Shown piece after piece: positions 9,027 through 17,362 of a stretch of DNA of 50,290 nucleotides. Both the position numbers and the translations under genes were made by a program. Within the stretch, counting starts at the first letter, position 1. Every line of letters starts with the position of its first letter. Origin of the DNA: Bacteroidales bacterium UBA3808 (lineage in GTDB: Bacteria > Bacteroidota > Bacteroidia > Bacteroidales > Paludibacteraceae); NCBI GenBank assembly GCA_002369075.1, contig DFEG01000014.1, positions 59,841 to 110,130 of the forward strand, read 5' to 3'. A model generated the notes under the pieces. That model did no database searches, was not told where the DNA came from, and worked only from the letters and a program-made list of their open reading frames with translations.

Positions 9027-9743
9027 ATGAAAAGGGTCTTTTTAAGTATGATGACGGCAGTCCTCGGACTGACACTCAATGCGACTAATAACCCGGGCTT
9101 CGGGGAGCGGCGCTACACCATCACAGGCATGGCGGAGTATAGTTACAACAAGACATGGGGGCACCACGCCAATTTCGATGTACAGGGACTGATGCCTTTC
9201 AATCCGCATTTCGAGATGGAGGCTAAGTTACAGTTCTCTACGGCGAACGTGCATACAGGCGTTGTGCAGCTGCGGCCTAAGTTTGAGTTGCCTGTGGGTG
9301 AGATGTTTCTGGAGACGGATGTGTATTACCGCGGTGTGGCGCGTAACCGGCTTGGCGATATGACTGCCGCCCTCGGAGTGGGATATAGAATGGATTATGT
9401 GTCGGTGACTTTAGGTCTTTATTGCCGCGTGATAGATAACTGGGACCGCTCTCCGCATACGGATGAGACGTTCGTGGTGGAGCCGTTTAACCTGTTGTAC
9501 CGCGTAGAGGTCTTCTGCCGGCCGCAGAACAACCCATGGAACCTCTCGTTCCTCATCAGCGATGTGGACGACTACCAGATGGAACGTATGTACCAACCGC
9601 TGTTCGGTATTGGCGCATACTACGATGTGAATGATCATTGGCGACTGAACTTCGCAGCACAATGCAAACCGACGGGTATGTTCCATCTCGACGCTACGTT
9701 CTACGGTGCAACTTTCCGGACAGGATTCAGTTACAGGTTTTAG
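9027..9743 (+). CDS. Predicted outer-membrane beta-barrel protein
   Basis: A 238-residue protein with a short signal peptide (MKRVFLSMMTAVLGLTLNA) and then alternating polar/hydrophobic stretches with many aromatic residues, ending in phenylalanine (RTGFSYRF). This pattern fits a small outer-membrane barrel of about ten to twelve strands. I recognise no named family or catalytic motif. It is flanked on both sides by ATTACGA-type heptad arrays and followed by a lipoprotein metallophosphoesterase, which may share its transcript and its envelope location. Confidence 0.7.
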   Translation: MKRVFLSMMTAVLGLTLNATNNPGFGERRYTITGMAEYSYNKTWGHHANFDVQGLMPFNPHFEMEAKLQFSTANVHTGVVQLRPKFELPVGEMFLETDVYYRGVARNRLGDMTAALGVGYRMDYVSVTLGLYCRVIDNWDRSPHTDETFVVEPFNLLYRVEVFCRPQNNPWNLSFLISDVDDYQMERMYQPLFGIGAYYDVNDHWRLNFAAQCKPTGMFHLDATFYGATFRTGFSYRF

Positions 9744-9746
9744 GTA

Positions 9747-9789
9747 AATTACAAATTACGAATTACGAATTACGAATTACGAATTACGA
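9747..9789. repeat. Heptad array (six units) before a lipoprotein start
   Basis: AATTACA followed by five perfect AATTACG units (9747-9788), then a single A and the ATG at 9790. A change in copy number would shift the distance between the upstream stop and this start without affecting protein sequence. Confidence 0.92.
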
Positions 9790-10680
9790 ATGAAAAGGAA
9801 TTATCTCTATATAGCCATAACGCTGCTGTTGAGCGCATGCAGTGAGAATAGTACGCTGGATATGAAGGGTATGTTCTCTCCTAATGGAGAGACGGTCAAT
9901 ACGCGGTTTGAACAATCCATGGCCTACAACAAGAGCCGCGGGGAGATCAGTCTCGATATGGGGGCTGACGAGTATATCGTCTATGTCTGCACGGATAGCC
10001 ATATTACGCGTAAGACGCACAGGAATTTGGATTATTTCATGGCTCAATACAAGGCGGAGACTGCCCCAAAAGTAGCGATCCATCTGGGCGACGTCATAGA
10101 TGCGCAAAAGAACTTCCCGTGTGCTGACAGTATTCTGCATTTCGCGGGTCAGACAATCAGGGATACGATCTTTGTGACGCCCGGTAATCACGATATATAC
10201 TTCAAACAATGGTCCGTCTACCGCGATTATTTCAAGAGCAGCAGTTATTGGTTCGAGACCCGCAACGGAGCAAAGAAACTGGATCTGTTCATCTGTCTTG
10301 ACAGCGCGGAAGGATCGTTAGGCACCGAGCAAACAAAGTGGCTGCGGGAGTTGTTAGAAAGCAAATCCAAAGAAGGATACCGCCGCATGATCGTCTATAC
10401 ACACACGCACTTATGGAAACTGGATATGTCGCAGGGGCACACCTCCAATATGGCACTGGAGGAAACCTACGAACTGACTTCCCTCTTGGAACAATACAAA
10501 ATACCGTACGTGTGGTGTGGTCACCAGCACGCACGGCAATCGGTTTTCTTCAAGGGTGTGAACTACTTGGTGCTCAATGCTACCAAGGATTCCGAGAAAG
10601 GACAATCATACATGAAGGTAGAGATGGGCGATGCCGCCATCTATCATTACATCGATTATCCGGCTATCGACAGCCTTTAA
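9790..10680 (+). CDS. Metallophosphoesterase lipoprotein
   Basis: A 296-residue calcineurin-like phosphoesterase. The signal peptide ends in the lipobox LLSAC, so it should be lipid-anchored in the envelope. The metal-binding motifs are in order: D-S-H in VCTDSHI, GDVIDA, GNHDIY, THTH and GHQHA. The first motif is DSH where DxH is standard. The substrate is unknown; cyclic nucleotide, nucleotide or phosphoprotein hydrolysis are all possible in this fold. Its last 17 bp overlap the end of the LRR gene on the other strand, with no terminator between them. Confidence 0.86.
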   Translation: MKRNYLYIAITLLLSACSENSTLDMKGMFSPNGETVNTRFEQSMAYNKSRGEISLDMGADEYIVYVCTDSHITRKTHRNLDYFMAQYKAETAPKVAIHLGDVIDAQKNFPCADSILHFAGQTIRDTIFVTPGNHDIYFKQWSVYRDYFKSSSYWFETRNGAKKLDLFICLDSAEGSLGTEQTKWLRELLESKSKEGYRRMIVYTHTHLWKLDMSQGHTSNMALEETYELTSLLEQYKIPYVWCGHQHARQSVFFKGVNYLVLNATKDSEKGQSYMKVEMGDAAIYHYIDYPAIDSL

Positions 10681-12376
10681 ACGCATTCTTACCGATCTCT
10701 ACTGCGGGCGAGAGAACAGGAGTTCGCAAGTATTTGCAATCCATGAATGCTTCTGCTCCAATGATCTGCAAGGAGTCGTTCCATTGTACCTCACGCAAGC
10801 TGCGGCAACCATAGAAAGCACCATCCTCTATCTGTTTGAGACCCGGGTTGAGAATCAGTTTCTGGAGATTGATGCATTGCGAGAACGCACCGCGTTGCAG
10901 GCACTTGAGCGACGCCGGTAATTGCACTTCCTCCAACATCTTACACTCCAGGAACGCACCTTCCTCAATCATATGAATATGATCCACGAGGGCGATGCCG
11001 CGGAGTTGCTGGCAGTTATGGAAAGCGCGGACACCGATGCGGAAAGTAGATATGGGTATATTGATTTTCTCCAATGCCAGACATCCGTCCAACGCCTCGT
11101 CTCCGATGGCATATAAGCCATCCGGTAAGTCTATGCGGTAGAGGCGTGTGCAGCCTTGAAACGCCTGTTTTGGGAGCGAATAGACACCGCCCGGAATAAC
11201 TACCTTACGGAGGACAGCACAGCCGGCAAAAGCCTGCTCACCGAGGAAAGTAAGCGTCTCTGGCAGTTCGATCGCCTCCAACGATGAGCAACCGGCAAAG
11301 ACTCCTGCATCAATGCGGCGCAGATGTGCAGGCAGGGTGATTGCTTTGAGTGTACGGCAGGTGAAGAAAGTAGCGCGTTCGAGGATCTCAATGTCATCGC
11401 TCAGGACTTGCTCCCTGAGGTTCACGCAGCCATAGAAAGCACCTGCTCCGAGGGACTTCAATGTCCGCGGCAGAAGTGCGTTCTTGAGAAGCGGGCAGTT
11501 GTAGAAAGCGAAGTTACCGACCTTTTTTACCGTTGTGGGAATAATCACATCCGTCAGGTTCTCACAGTCGTAGAATGCCGCCGTAGGGATAGCGGTGACG
11601 GTCTGAGGAATAGTGACCGAGCGGAGACTCTTGCGGTGGGCAAAAGCGCGCTCCGCAATCAGGCGGATTGGGATTTTGTTTTTGAATATATATTTCGCCG
11701 GCAGGTTATTATTCGTAGCTACCAGACAATCGTCAATGATAAGCGCACCTTTCTTCCATTTCTTCTCATTGAGATAGATACCGGAACCCAAGAACGCATC
11801 TTCGCCAATAGAGGTGATCGTTGTGGGAATTACCACTTTCTGGAGGTTCTTGCAGTCACGGAAAGTCTCATGGTCGATGCGTGAGATGCATGTCGGCAAC
11901 TCCACGCGCACAATGGTCTTGTTCCCCGCAAAAGCACCTGCGGCAATCAGTCGTGTGCCTTCCGGCACTACGAAACGCGGTTTGATAGTTTTGTCGGTAG
12001 CAATGAGAATACTATCTATCCAGAGACAACCGTCCCTCCAATTCTCTTTGTCAAGCATGATGCCCGTGCCGTCAAAAGCGGAGCGATAGACGCGCTCAAT
12101 TGTTTTGGGGAGAACAATGTTCGTCAGGTTCTTGCACCCCTTGAATGCCTTGTCACCAATCGCTACTACGGTATAGGTATTCTGCCCGACGATAATCTTC
12201 TCGGGGATAAACAACTCTCCGGAGACCTTCGGATTAAGAGTTACTTCAGCCGTCAGATGATTGTCATCGACGGAGTAGAAAACATCCTGATACTGCGCAT
12301 CTTCTGCGTTAACGACTGATACGGCGGCCAGTAGCATCAAAGAGCATGCTACCCGCTTGAATATATAGTTTGCCAT
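10664..12376 (-). CDS. BspA-type leucine-rich repeat surface protein
   Basis: A 570-residue secreted protein built almost entirely of LRR_5 (BspA/TpLRR) repeats of about 23 residues: AFxGCxxLxxIxLPxxLxxIGxxAF. About 18-20 units are visible. The signal peptide is MANYIFKRVACSLMLLAAVSVVNA. Such proteins commonly bind host or neighbour surfaces; here that is inference. The start lies inside the upstream lyase gene: 68 bp are shared in two frames, so the signal peptide uses the same DNA as the lyase C-terminus. There is no obvious C-terminal sorting tail; it ends IGKNAFKGCR. Its stop overlaps the convergent phosphoesterase gene. Confidence 0.88.
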   Translation of the reverse strand: MANYIFKRVACSLMLLAAVSVVNAEDAQYQDVFYSVDDNHLTAEVTLNPKVSGELFIPEKIIVGQNTYTVVAIGDKAFKGCKNLTNIVLPKTIERVYRSAFDGTGIMLDKENWRDGCLWIDSILIATDKTIKPRFVVPEGTRLIAAGAFAGNKTIVRVELPTCISRIDHETFRDCKNLQKVVIPTTITSIGEDAFLGSGIYLNEKKWKKGALIIDDCLVATNNNLPAKYIFKNKIPIRLIAERAFAHRKSLRSVTIPQTVTAIPTAAFYDCENLTDVIIPTTVKKVGNFAFYNCPLLKNALLPRTLKSLGAGAFYGCVNLREQVLSDDIEILERATFFTCRTLKAITLPAHLRRIDAGVFAGCSSLEAIELPETLTFLGEQAFAGCAVLRKVVIPGGVYSLPKQAFQGCTRLYRIDLPDGLYAIGDEALDGCLALEKINIPISTFRIGVRAFHNCQQLRGIALVDHIHMIEEGAFLECKMLEEVQLPASLKCLQRGAFSQCINLQKLILNPGLKQIEDGAFYGCRSLREVQWNDSLQIIGAEAFMDCKYLRTPVLSPAVEIGKNAFKGCR

Positions 12377-14450
12377 CTTTTATGTATTTATGAGTTGACG
12401 AATTACGATTGACGATGTGTTCAATGCCTTGCGGATGGTTGTTCTGAATACCCAATAGCAGGCAGATTGCGTTCTCAATGAGCCGCTTGCCATCCGTGGT
12501 AAGGTAGATAGTCGAATACTCGCTGACACCGATCATGTACATCGGTTGAGGAAGGGTAGTGCCGTTACAATTGGTTCCCGCAGGCAGATAGGCGACAGAG
12601 GTGTAGTCGGCATTTGATTCCGGCGATGCCAACACGGTGAAGCCTGTAGTATTGGTCCAAGTGGAGATAGCCGTAACGGCGTTGGTTGCACATTGCGCGA
12701 AGAGTTGGGTCTTGCCATCCGTGATGGTTACTCCTTCAAAAAGCGGGTGGGAGGCATCGGCTACGGAGATGGACAAGTCTGCCGTGTTCACAGCTGTTCC
12801 CCAATCCCACACCCCGGATTTTAGGAGGAAGGGCTTGAGTAAAACCATCGGTTTGTCATAGCCTTTGAGCGGAACAAAACCCGTGGCGTTACTCTTAGGT
12901 ACGGAGCCTAAAACGATTATTTCGTAGTTCGTATAGTCCACCTCCGGATCCGTGGCATCCGTCTCGGGAATCCACAGGCTGTCGTTCGCGCGGAGGTATT
13001 TGAGTAATGGTTTATCTGCGGCAGAGCCGGGTAAGGTGACAAACGCCACGGCGTGTGTACCTTCCGGCTGTTCCGTGGGGTATGTTTCTTCGGGTGTTTC
13101 GGGCTCTGGATCATGATGCTCTCCGGGAGTCTCGTAGCAACCAAGATCCGGCGCATAGCCGTTATAGCCCAAGTTGACATCTATACCGGCATCAATCAGT
13201 TTGGAGGTAGTTACCAACCGCAGGCAAGTGCCTTCCGCTAACGAGTTATCCGCTGCACGCGGGGCAAGAATCTGGGTAGTATCCAGCGACTGGAAATCTG
13301 CTGAAGAGCATGCGAAACCGCTATTCCACGTGTTATGGTCATTTGCCGCTACGGTCTGCGATTTTGGTTGATCGGCATTTTTACCGCTGAGGCTCACGTT
13401 GTTCTGCATATAGTTGGTACCATATGCGGTGGTGAAACCGAAGTTATAGCCGTTGGCATAGCCTGTGTTGTTATACACCCACATCGTACCGCCGTTGTTG
13501 TTCTGGTCAAATCCGCGTGCGTTGTTCGCTACTGCAAGGCAGTGGTGGATCAGGATCTTGTGGTCTGTATATCCTCCTCCCATCTTAAAGCCGTTGCCGT
13601 TACCTTGGCAGGGATATTTATCCAGCGTGATAGTAATGGTATTGCCGTAGCGGTCTGTCATTTGTGTGCCCACCTTGGAATCGAACCACGCTTTGTCCAC
13701 ACCCGTTGCCCGCGGGTTTTTGGACATGTCGTAATAGGCGGGACCGTTTTGGTAGCAGACGCAGTTCTCGATGATGGTATTGGAGTTGCTGACACGCTGA
13801 AAGAAATCCCATCCGTCATCAGAGTTGTTCCATGCGCGGCAACCGATATAGTGGTTTCCCGCTCCCGTGAACTGCTTGTCGGCAAAACCATCTGCATTGC
13901 CACCGAAATTGGCCGTGGAGCCCGACATAGTTTCATAGTCGAAGTTGTCGTGGCTGTCCACATTCTTGATAATGTTATTACCGCCTTTCTTCATTTGGCA
14001 TCCCGTGTCCGCCGAACCGTATATGTCTAGGTTCTCGAAGAAGCAGTATGAGCCTTCGTTGTAAAGATTGTTCTTGCCAGACCAGGCGATCGCGAGATCC
14101 TTGATATGTACATAGAGCGAGTTGGCGTGCACCGTAATACCGCGTGTGCCGTAGGCTACTTGATGGAAATCCAAGGTTACTTTGTCTCCGGGATAGCCGG
14201 AGATGACAATATATTTGGACTTTGAGCCCTGCTTATTGATACTAAACTTGTCCGTGAAGTAATACGTGCCCTCTACCAGATAGAGGGTATCTCCGGGCGC
14301 ACTAAGTTTGCTTACGCCGTTAGCAAAAGTAGTCGGTGAGAAATACGAACTACCGTCGCCGAGACCATTGGGAGAGGCATAATACGTTGCGGCAGTTACC
14401 GAACCTAAAGCAAAGGTGCTAAGGATCATTGTTAAAAGGCTCTTTTTCAT
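12309..14450 (-). CDS. Secreted polysaccharide lyase, PL9-like, with extra domain
   Basis: A 713-residue secreted right-handed beta-helix protein. After the signal peptide (MKKSLLTMILSTFALGSVTA), residues 20-440 resemble family 9 pectate lyases: GNADGFADKQ, GAGNHYIGCRAWNNSDDGWD and NGNGFKMGGG hold the expected calcium-binding aspartates and lysines. A Pro/Glu-rich linker leads to a second domain (about 465-675) that looks like a ThuA/glutamine-amidotransferase-like fold. It ends with a short tail (KYIKDGKLYIQ...FDATGRRI) that resembles the tail of the protein at 38071 and may be a type IX secretion or anchoring signal. The last 68 bp overlap the LRR gene; its start overlaps the GT2 stop (ATGA). 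A pectin-like substrate is inferred. Confidence 0.85.
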   Translation of the reverse strand: MKKSLLTMILSTFALGSVTAATYYASPNGLGDGSSYFSPTTFANGVSKLSAPGDTLYLVEGTYYFTDKFSINKQGSKSKYIVISGYPGDKVTLDFHQVAYGTRGITVHANSLYVHIKDLAIAWSGKNNLYNEGSYCFFENLDIYGSADTGCQMKKGGNNIIKNVDSHDNFDYETMSGSTANFGGNADGFADKQFTGAGNHYIGCRAWNNSDDGWDFFQRVSNSNTIIENCVCYQNGPAYYDMSKNPRATGVDKAWFDSKVGTQMTDRYGNTITITLDKYPCQGNGNGFKMGGGYTDHKILIHHCLAVANNARGFDQNNNGGTMWVYNNTGYANGYNFGFTTAYGTNYMQNNVSLSGKNADQPKSQTVAANDHNTWNSGFACSSADFQSLDTTQILAPRAADNSLAEGTCLRLVTTSKLIDAGIDVNLGYNGYAPDLGCYETPGEHHDPEPETPEETYPTEQPEGTHAVAFVTLPGSAADKPLLKYLRANDSLWIPETDATDPEVDYTNYEIIVLGSVPKSNATGFVPLKGYDKPMVLLKPFLLKSGVWDWGTAVNTADLSISVADASHPLFEGVTITDGKTQLFAQCATNAVTAISTWTNTTGFTVLASPESNADYTSVAYLPAGTNCNGTTLPQPMYMIGVSEYSTIYLTTDGKRLIENAICLLLGIQNNHPQGIEHIVNRNSSTHKYIKDGKLYIQAGSMLFDATGRRISR
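12394..12414. repeat. Three heptads in the lyase tail linker
   Basis: GTTGACG, AATTACG, ATTGACG on the plus strand; on the coding strand they encode part of IVNRNSSTH just before the conserved tail. The second unit equals the spacer word at 9747. Confidence 0.65.
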
Positions 14451-15163
14451 GATCGTATAAAATGTAGTTTTAGTCGTATTATAGTGTAGTATATAATCAT
14501 TTTGCCACGCAATGATGCGTTATGCAAGCGTGATTTTAGTTCGGATATCACTCTTCTCTGTGCCTCGGGATGAGGACGCGAAGTGGTGCTATGCGGGTTG
14601 GCGGTATAGTGATAGCCGGTGTAGTTAATTATCCGGCAAGTAGCTCCGCTCAACCAGAGATCTACGGACCAGACTACGTCCTCATAGATCATCCTTTCGA
14701 CAAAACTCTTTCCTGCGATGGCTAATCTTTTATAGAGCCGCATACAGGGAGAAGTATAGATATATTGGTGGAGTGGAGTCTTTCCTTTAGCAGACTCAGA
14801 ATCTCCGTAAAAGATTCTTTTGTACCCGCTCTGCACATAATCAACACCTTCGATGGCTGCCAAGTGGCGCTCGCACCAATCCGGTTCGATGGTATCATCG
14901 GCATCCACGAAGGCGAGAAACTCTCCCTGCGCGTGCGACAAGCCGAGATTACGCGCGGCGGATTGTCCGGCATGGGTTTGTTGCAACAACATAATACGCG
15001 AATCTTGGTTGGCGAAAGATTGCGCCACGGCATAACTGCCGTCGGTGCTTCCGTCGTCAACCAGAATGATCTGCAGATCCTGCTCCGTTTGTGCACGGAG
15101 GCTCTCGATGCAGGAGGGCAGATAGTGCTCAGCATTGTAGATAGGTACTATAAAACTGATCAT
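14447..15163 (-). CDS. Glycosyltransferase family 2
   Basis: A 238-residue GT-A fold glycosyltransferase. The start chosen is the ATG at 15163 (MISFIVPIYNAEHYLPSC), where family 2 proteins normally begin; a longer open frame upstream would add 41 residues without family similarity. VDDGSTDGS binds the nucleotide, and VDADDTIEP contains the metal-binding DxD. At 238 residues it is shorter than many relatives but has the core. It overlaps the GT4 gene by 35 bp and the lyase gene by 4 bp. It probably adds a sugar to a surface glycan made by this cluster. Confidence 0.88.
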   Translation of the reverse strand: MISFIVPIYNAEHYLPSCIESLRAQTEQDLQIILVDDGSTDGSYAVAQSFANQDSRIMLLQQTHAGQSAARNLGLSHAQGEFLAFVDADDTIEPDWCERHLAAIEGVDYVQSGYKRIFYGDSESAKGKTPLHQYIYTSPCMRLYKRLAIAGKSFVERMIYEDVVWSVDLWLSGATCRIINYTGYHYTANPHSTTSRPHPEAQRRVISELKSRLHNASLRGKMIIYYTIIRLKLHFIRS

Positions 15164-16241
15164 ATTGGTTATCGCGCGTAAAGGATTCTCTATGTTTAGT
15201 GTCTTGGGTTGTGAAGCCGTTTTGTGTCCACTCGTTGTAGCGGGCGGTGATAAAGGATTTGATAACCTCTTTGTCGTCTGTGGCAATGCCGGCTTGGGTG
15301 TATCGGATCAGTTCCGCCAGGGAGCCTTTGTCCGACGGCACGCATAGAACAGGTTTGGCACATCCGAGGGCTTCGTAGAACTTGGTAGTCAGCATGCCGT
15401 GTGTGTGAGACGAAGTGAGCACCAACATGATACTGCTGCGGCGGATGGCATCTCCTAAACGGTCATGCGGAACGGAATTGCTCTGCGGCGTGTGGATGTC
15501 AAGACGGATGTCCGTATTATTCAATTCACGGATCGCCTGTTTCACTATTTCCAATGCCGGTTGCTGCCATTCGAAGAGGCTTCCGATATAGGTAATCGTG
15601 AACCGCTCCGCCGGTATGTTCTCAGGATAGAACTGAGCAGCATCGAAACCGTTGTACAGCACGTGTACGTTCGGATTGTAGGAACGAATGAAATCTGCGT
15701 GCCACGGCGATACAGTCGTGATGGCATCCGCTGCACGCAATACCTTATTTCTCCGGCGGATATGAACCGTGCGGTAAAGTCGTCGGAAAGGCATTAACCA
15801 CTTCTGGCGGTGTTGATACTGATAGCGGGAGTTGTCCACCTGTTCGTCCAGATCGCGGATGTCGCAGATAAGCGGTACATTAAGTGATCGGGCTATTCGT
15901 TGTGCCGCCCCTAACGGGAAATCCGAGAAAGCAGAGCAGATGACAGCGTTATATTGGTTATTGGTAATCGGTAATTGGTGAAGTGCTCTATGCGCAAAAA
16001 CGCGGTTGTGCCAATCGGAGAGGAGTGTCCAGACGGTTTTGCATAGCCAATCTACCATCCCTCCGCTATACATGCGGATGGTTTGAACGGGATAGTTGTG
16101 CTTAAACTCCAGAGGCTGGTATTCTTCGGTTAAGAGAGTGACATCAAATCCATTCCGTACGAGGTACTCGCACAGAAAACGCACGCGCGGGAGATACCCC
16201 GGAGCGGCTGGAGGATCAGATACAATCAATAACCTTTTCAT
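15129..16241 (-). CDS. Glycosyltransferase family 4/GT-B
   Basis: A 370-residue GT-B glycosyltransferase. The N-terminal half starts MKRLLIVSDPPAAPGYLPRVRFL and contains DIRDLDEQ; the C-terminal half contains TYIGSLFEWQ and the donor-binding region TKFYEALGCAKPVL. The segment LPITNNQYNAV near residues 88-98 is encoded by four heptads (15953-15980) and looks like an inserted loop. The gene overlaps the deacetylase-like gene by 26 bp and the GT2 gene by 35 bp. The sugar donor and acceptor are unknown; context suggests a lipid-linked surface polysaccharide. Confidence 0.86.
   Translation of the reverse strand: MKRLLIVSDPPAAPGYLPRVRFLCEYLVRNGFDVTLLTEEYQPLEFKHNYPVQTIRMYSGGMVDWLCKTVWTLLSDWHNRVFAHRALHQLPITNNQYNAVICSAFSDFPLGAAQRIARSLNVPLICDIRDLDEQVDNSRYQYQHRQKWLMPFRRLYRTVHIRRRNKVLRAADAITTVSPWHADFIRSYNPNVHVLYNGFDAAQFYPENIPAERFTITYIGSLFEWQQPALEIVKQAIRELNNTDIRLDIHTPQSNSVPHDRLGDAIRRSSIMLVLTSSHTHGMLTTKFYEALGCAKPVLCVPSDKGSLAELIRYTQAGIATDDKEVIKSFITARYNEWTQNGFTTQDTKHRESFTRDNQYDQFYSTYLQC
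15953..15980. repeat. Four heptads inside the GT4 gene
   Basis: ATTGGTT, ATTGGTA, ATCGGTA, ATTGGTG: 28 bp on the plus strand, antisense to the gene. They encode most of LPITNNQYN. Confidence 0.85.
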
Positions 16242-17358
16242 ACAATGAGCGATGGTAAGTATCTTCTGTAAAAATAGAATTATGCCACAAGAGGCAAAGG
16301 TCGCCGTGGTGGAGGCGTACCTTGTCTATCAGCCGCTCGCAGAGGAAATATGCCTCGTCCTCCGTGAGGTTCATGTAATTCGGTTGGCTGAGCGTGTTAT
16401 CCATAATCATCAGCGGATGGAGCGTGAGAGGTGTCAGACGCATTGTTTTCGGGTTAATCCACCGCACAGCGCGTGAGGTCTGTAGCCTGAAGCCTGCCTG
16501 ATCGGCAAAGCCCATCGTGAAATCATCGGTGTAGCCTGCATCTGCCAGACGTTGCATCTGGTCAATATCGCACCGCAGGTAATGCGCACGGTACATGCGG
16601 CTGTACTGAACAGGCGGGATAGCGCCGTAGTAACTGCCGTGAATGCCCATATACGCGTTACTGTAGCGTAACATTTTCTTGAGCTGCTTGTAATCCTTTC
16701 CCCACAACGGGTATTGCGGATAGTCGTATCCTTTCCCTTGCGTATGTTTGACAAAATAGATGACATCCGCATGCGGGACGGTCGCGTCCTTCTTTACGAT
16801 CCACGGGAAGGTATAGAGCGGATCATAGTGAATATCCCGCAATGCCCGCAGGACTTGTTTTGTCTCGCCGCGTATAATACCTCCGACTGCCCCGCGCAAG
16901 TGTCTGTACCGGGAGATGGCGTCTATGTCGTGGGTGAGGTAGATATGTCCGAATCCTTCCTCCGGCATGGGCAGGTTGAGCAGTTTGAGAACCAGTCGCG
17001 CGTATTCGTCAAGCCGCGGGATCTGCAGTCTGCTCTTTTGGGAAAGCATGGAGAACCGTGCTGCAAACCGTCCGTGCTCATCACGTTTGGGGTTGATGAG
17101 CTCCTCTGCGCGGGAGGTGAAGAAGAATGCCGCATAGACGATGTCCGTGCGGATAATGTACTTGTCCTTGAGCGGTTGTTCCACTTCCGGCTTCGTCAAC
17201 TCAGGGGCAATGATGTCCTTGCCTAAATGTCCGTTCGGCACAATAATCACATCGTGCGTCTCCAACGCCTTTTCGTCATCGGTGTACGCTACTCGTTCGG
17301 CGGCTTCGGCATCGCCGTAACAGAGCCAGGTGATGAGGTAATCAACAATCTCTTCCAT
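16216..17358 (-). CDS. Polysaccharide deacetylase-like protein
   Basis: A 380-residue protein resembling the Bacteroidetes group annotated as polysaccharide deacetylase with an N-terminal DUF7033-like region. LTHDIDAISRY near residue 140 corresponds to the first NodB motif, though it reads THDID where TFDDG is classical. Also visible are MGIHGSYYGA, HYLRCDIDQMQ, and DDFTMGFADQAGFR. No signal peptide is seen, so it may act in the cytoplasm on lipid-linked or nucleotide sugars. It sits between an ABC-F gene and a glycosyltransferase gene. The enzyme activity is inferred from the fold and context. Confidence 0.72.
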   Translation of the reverse strand: MEEIVDYLITWLCYGDAEAAERVAYTDDEKALETHDVIIVPNGHLGKDIIAPELTKPEVEQPLKDKYIIRTDIVYAAFFFTSRAEELINPKRDEHGRFAARFSMLSQKSRLQIPRLDEYARLVLKLLNLPMPEEGFGHIYLTHDIDAISRYRHLRGAVGGIIRGETKQVLRALRDIHYDPLYTFPWIVKKDATVPHADVIYFVKHTQGKGYDYPQYPLWGKDYKQLKKMLRYSNAYMGIHGSYYGAIPPVQYSRMYRAHYLRCDIDQMQRLADAGYTDDFTMGFADQAGFRLQTSRAVRWINPKTMRLTPLTLHPLMIMDNTLSQPNYMNLTEDEAYFLCERLIDKVRLHHGDLCLLWHNSIFTEDTYHRSLYEKVIDCI

Positions 17359-17362
17359 GGTG

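Noticed and set aside
9747..9789. CRISPR array
   Set aside because: The repeats are 7 bp with no spacers between them; no cas gene is near.
15164..15286. 41-residue N-terminal extension of the GT2 gene
   Set aside because: It lies inside the GT4 gene and precedes the canonical MISFIVPIYN start.
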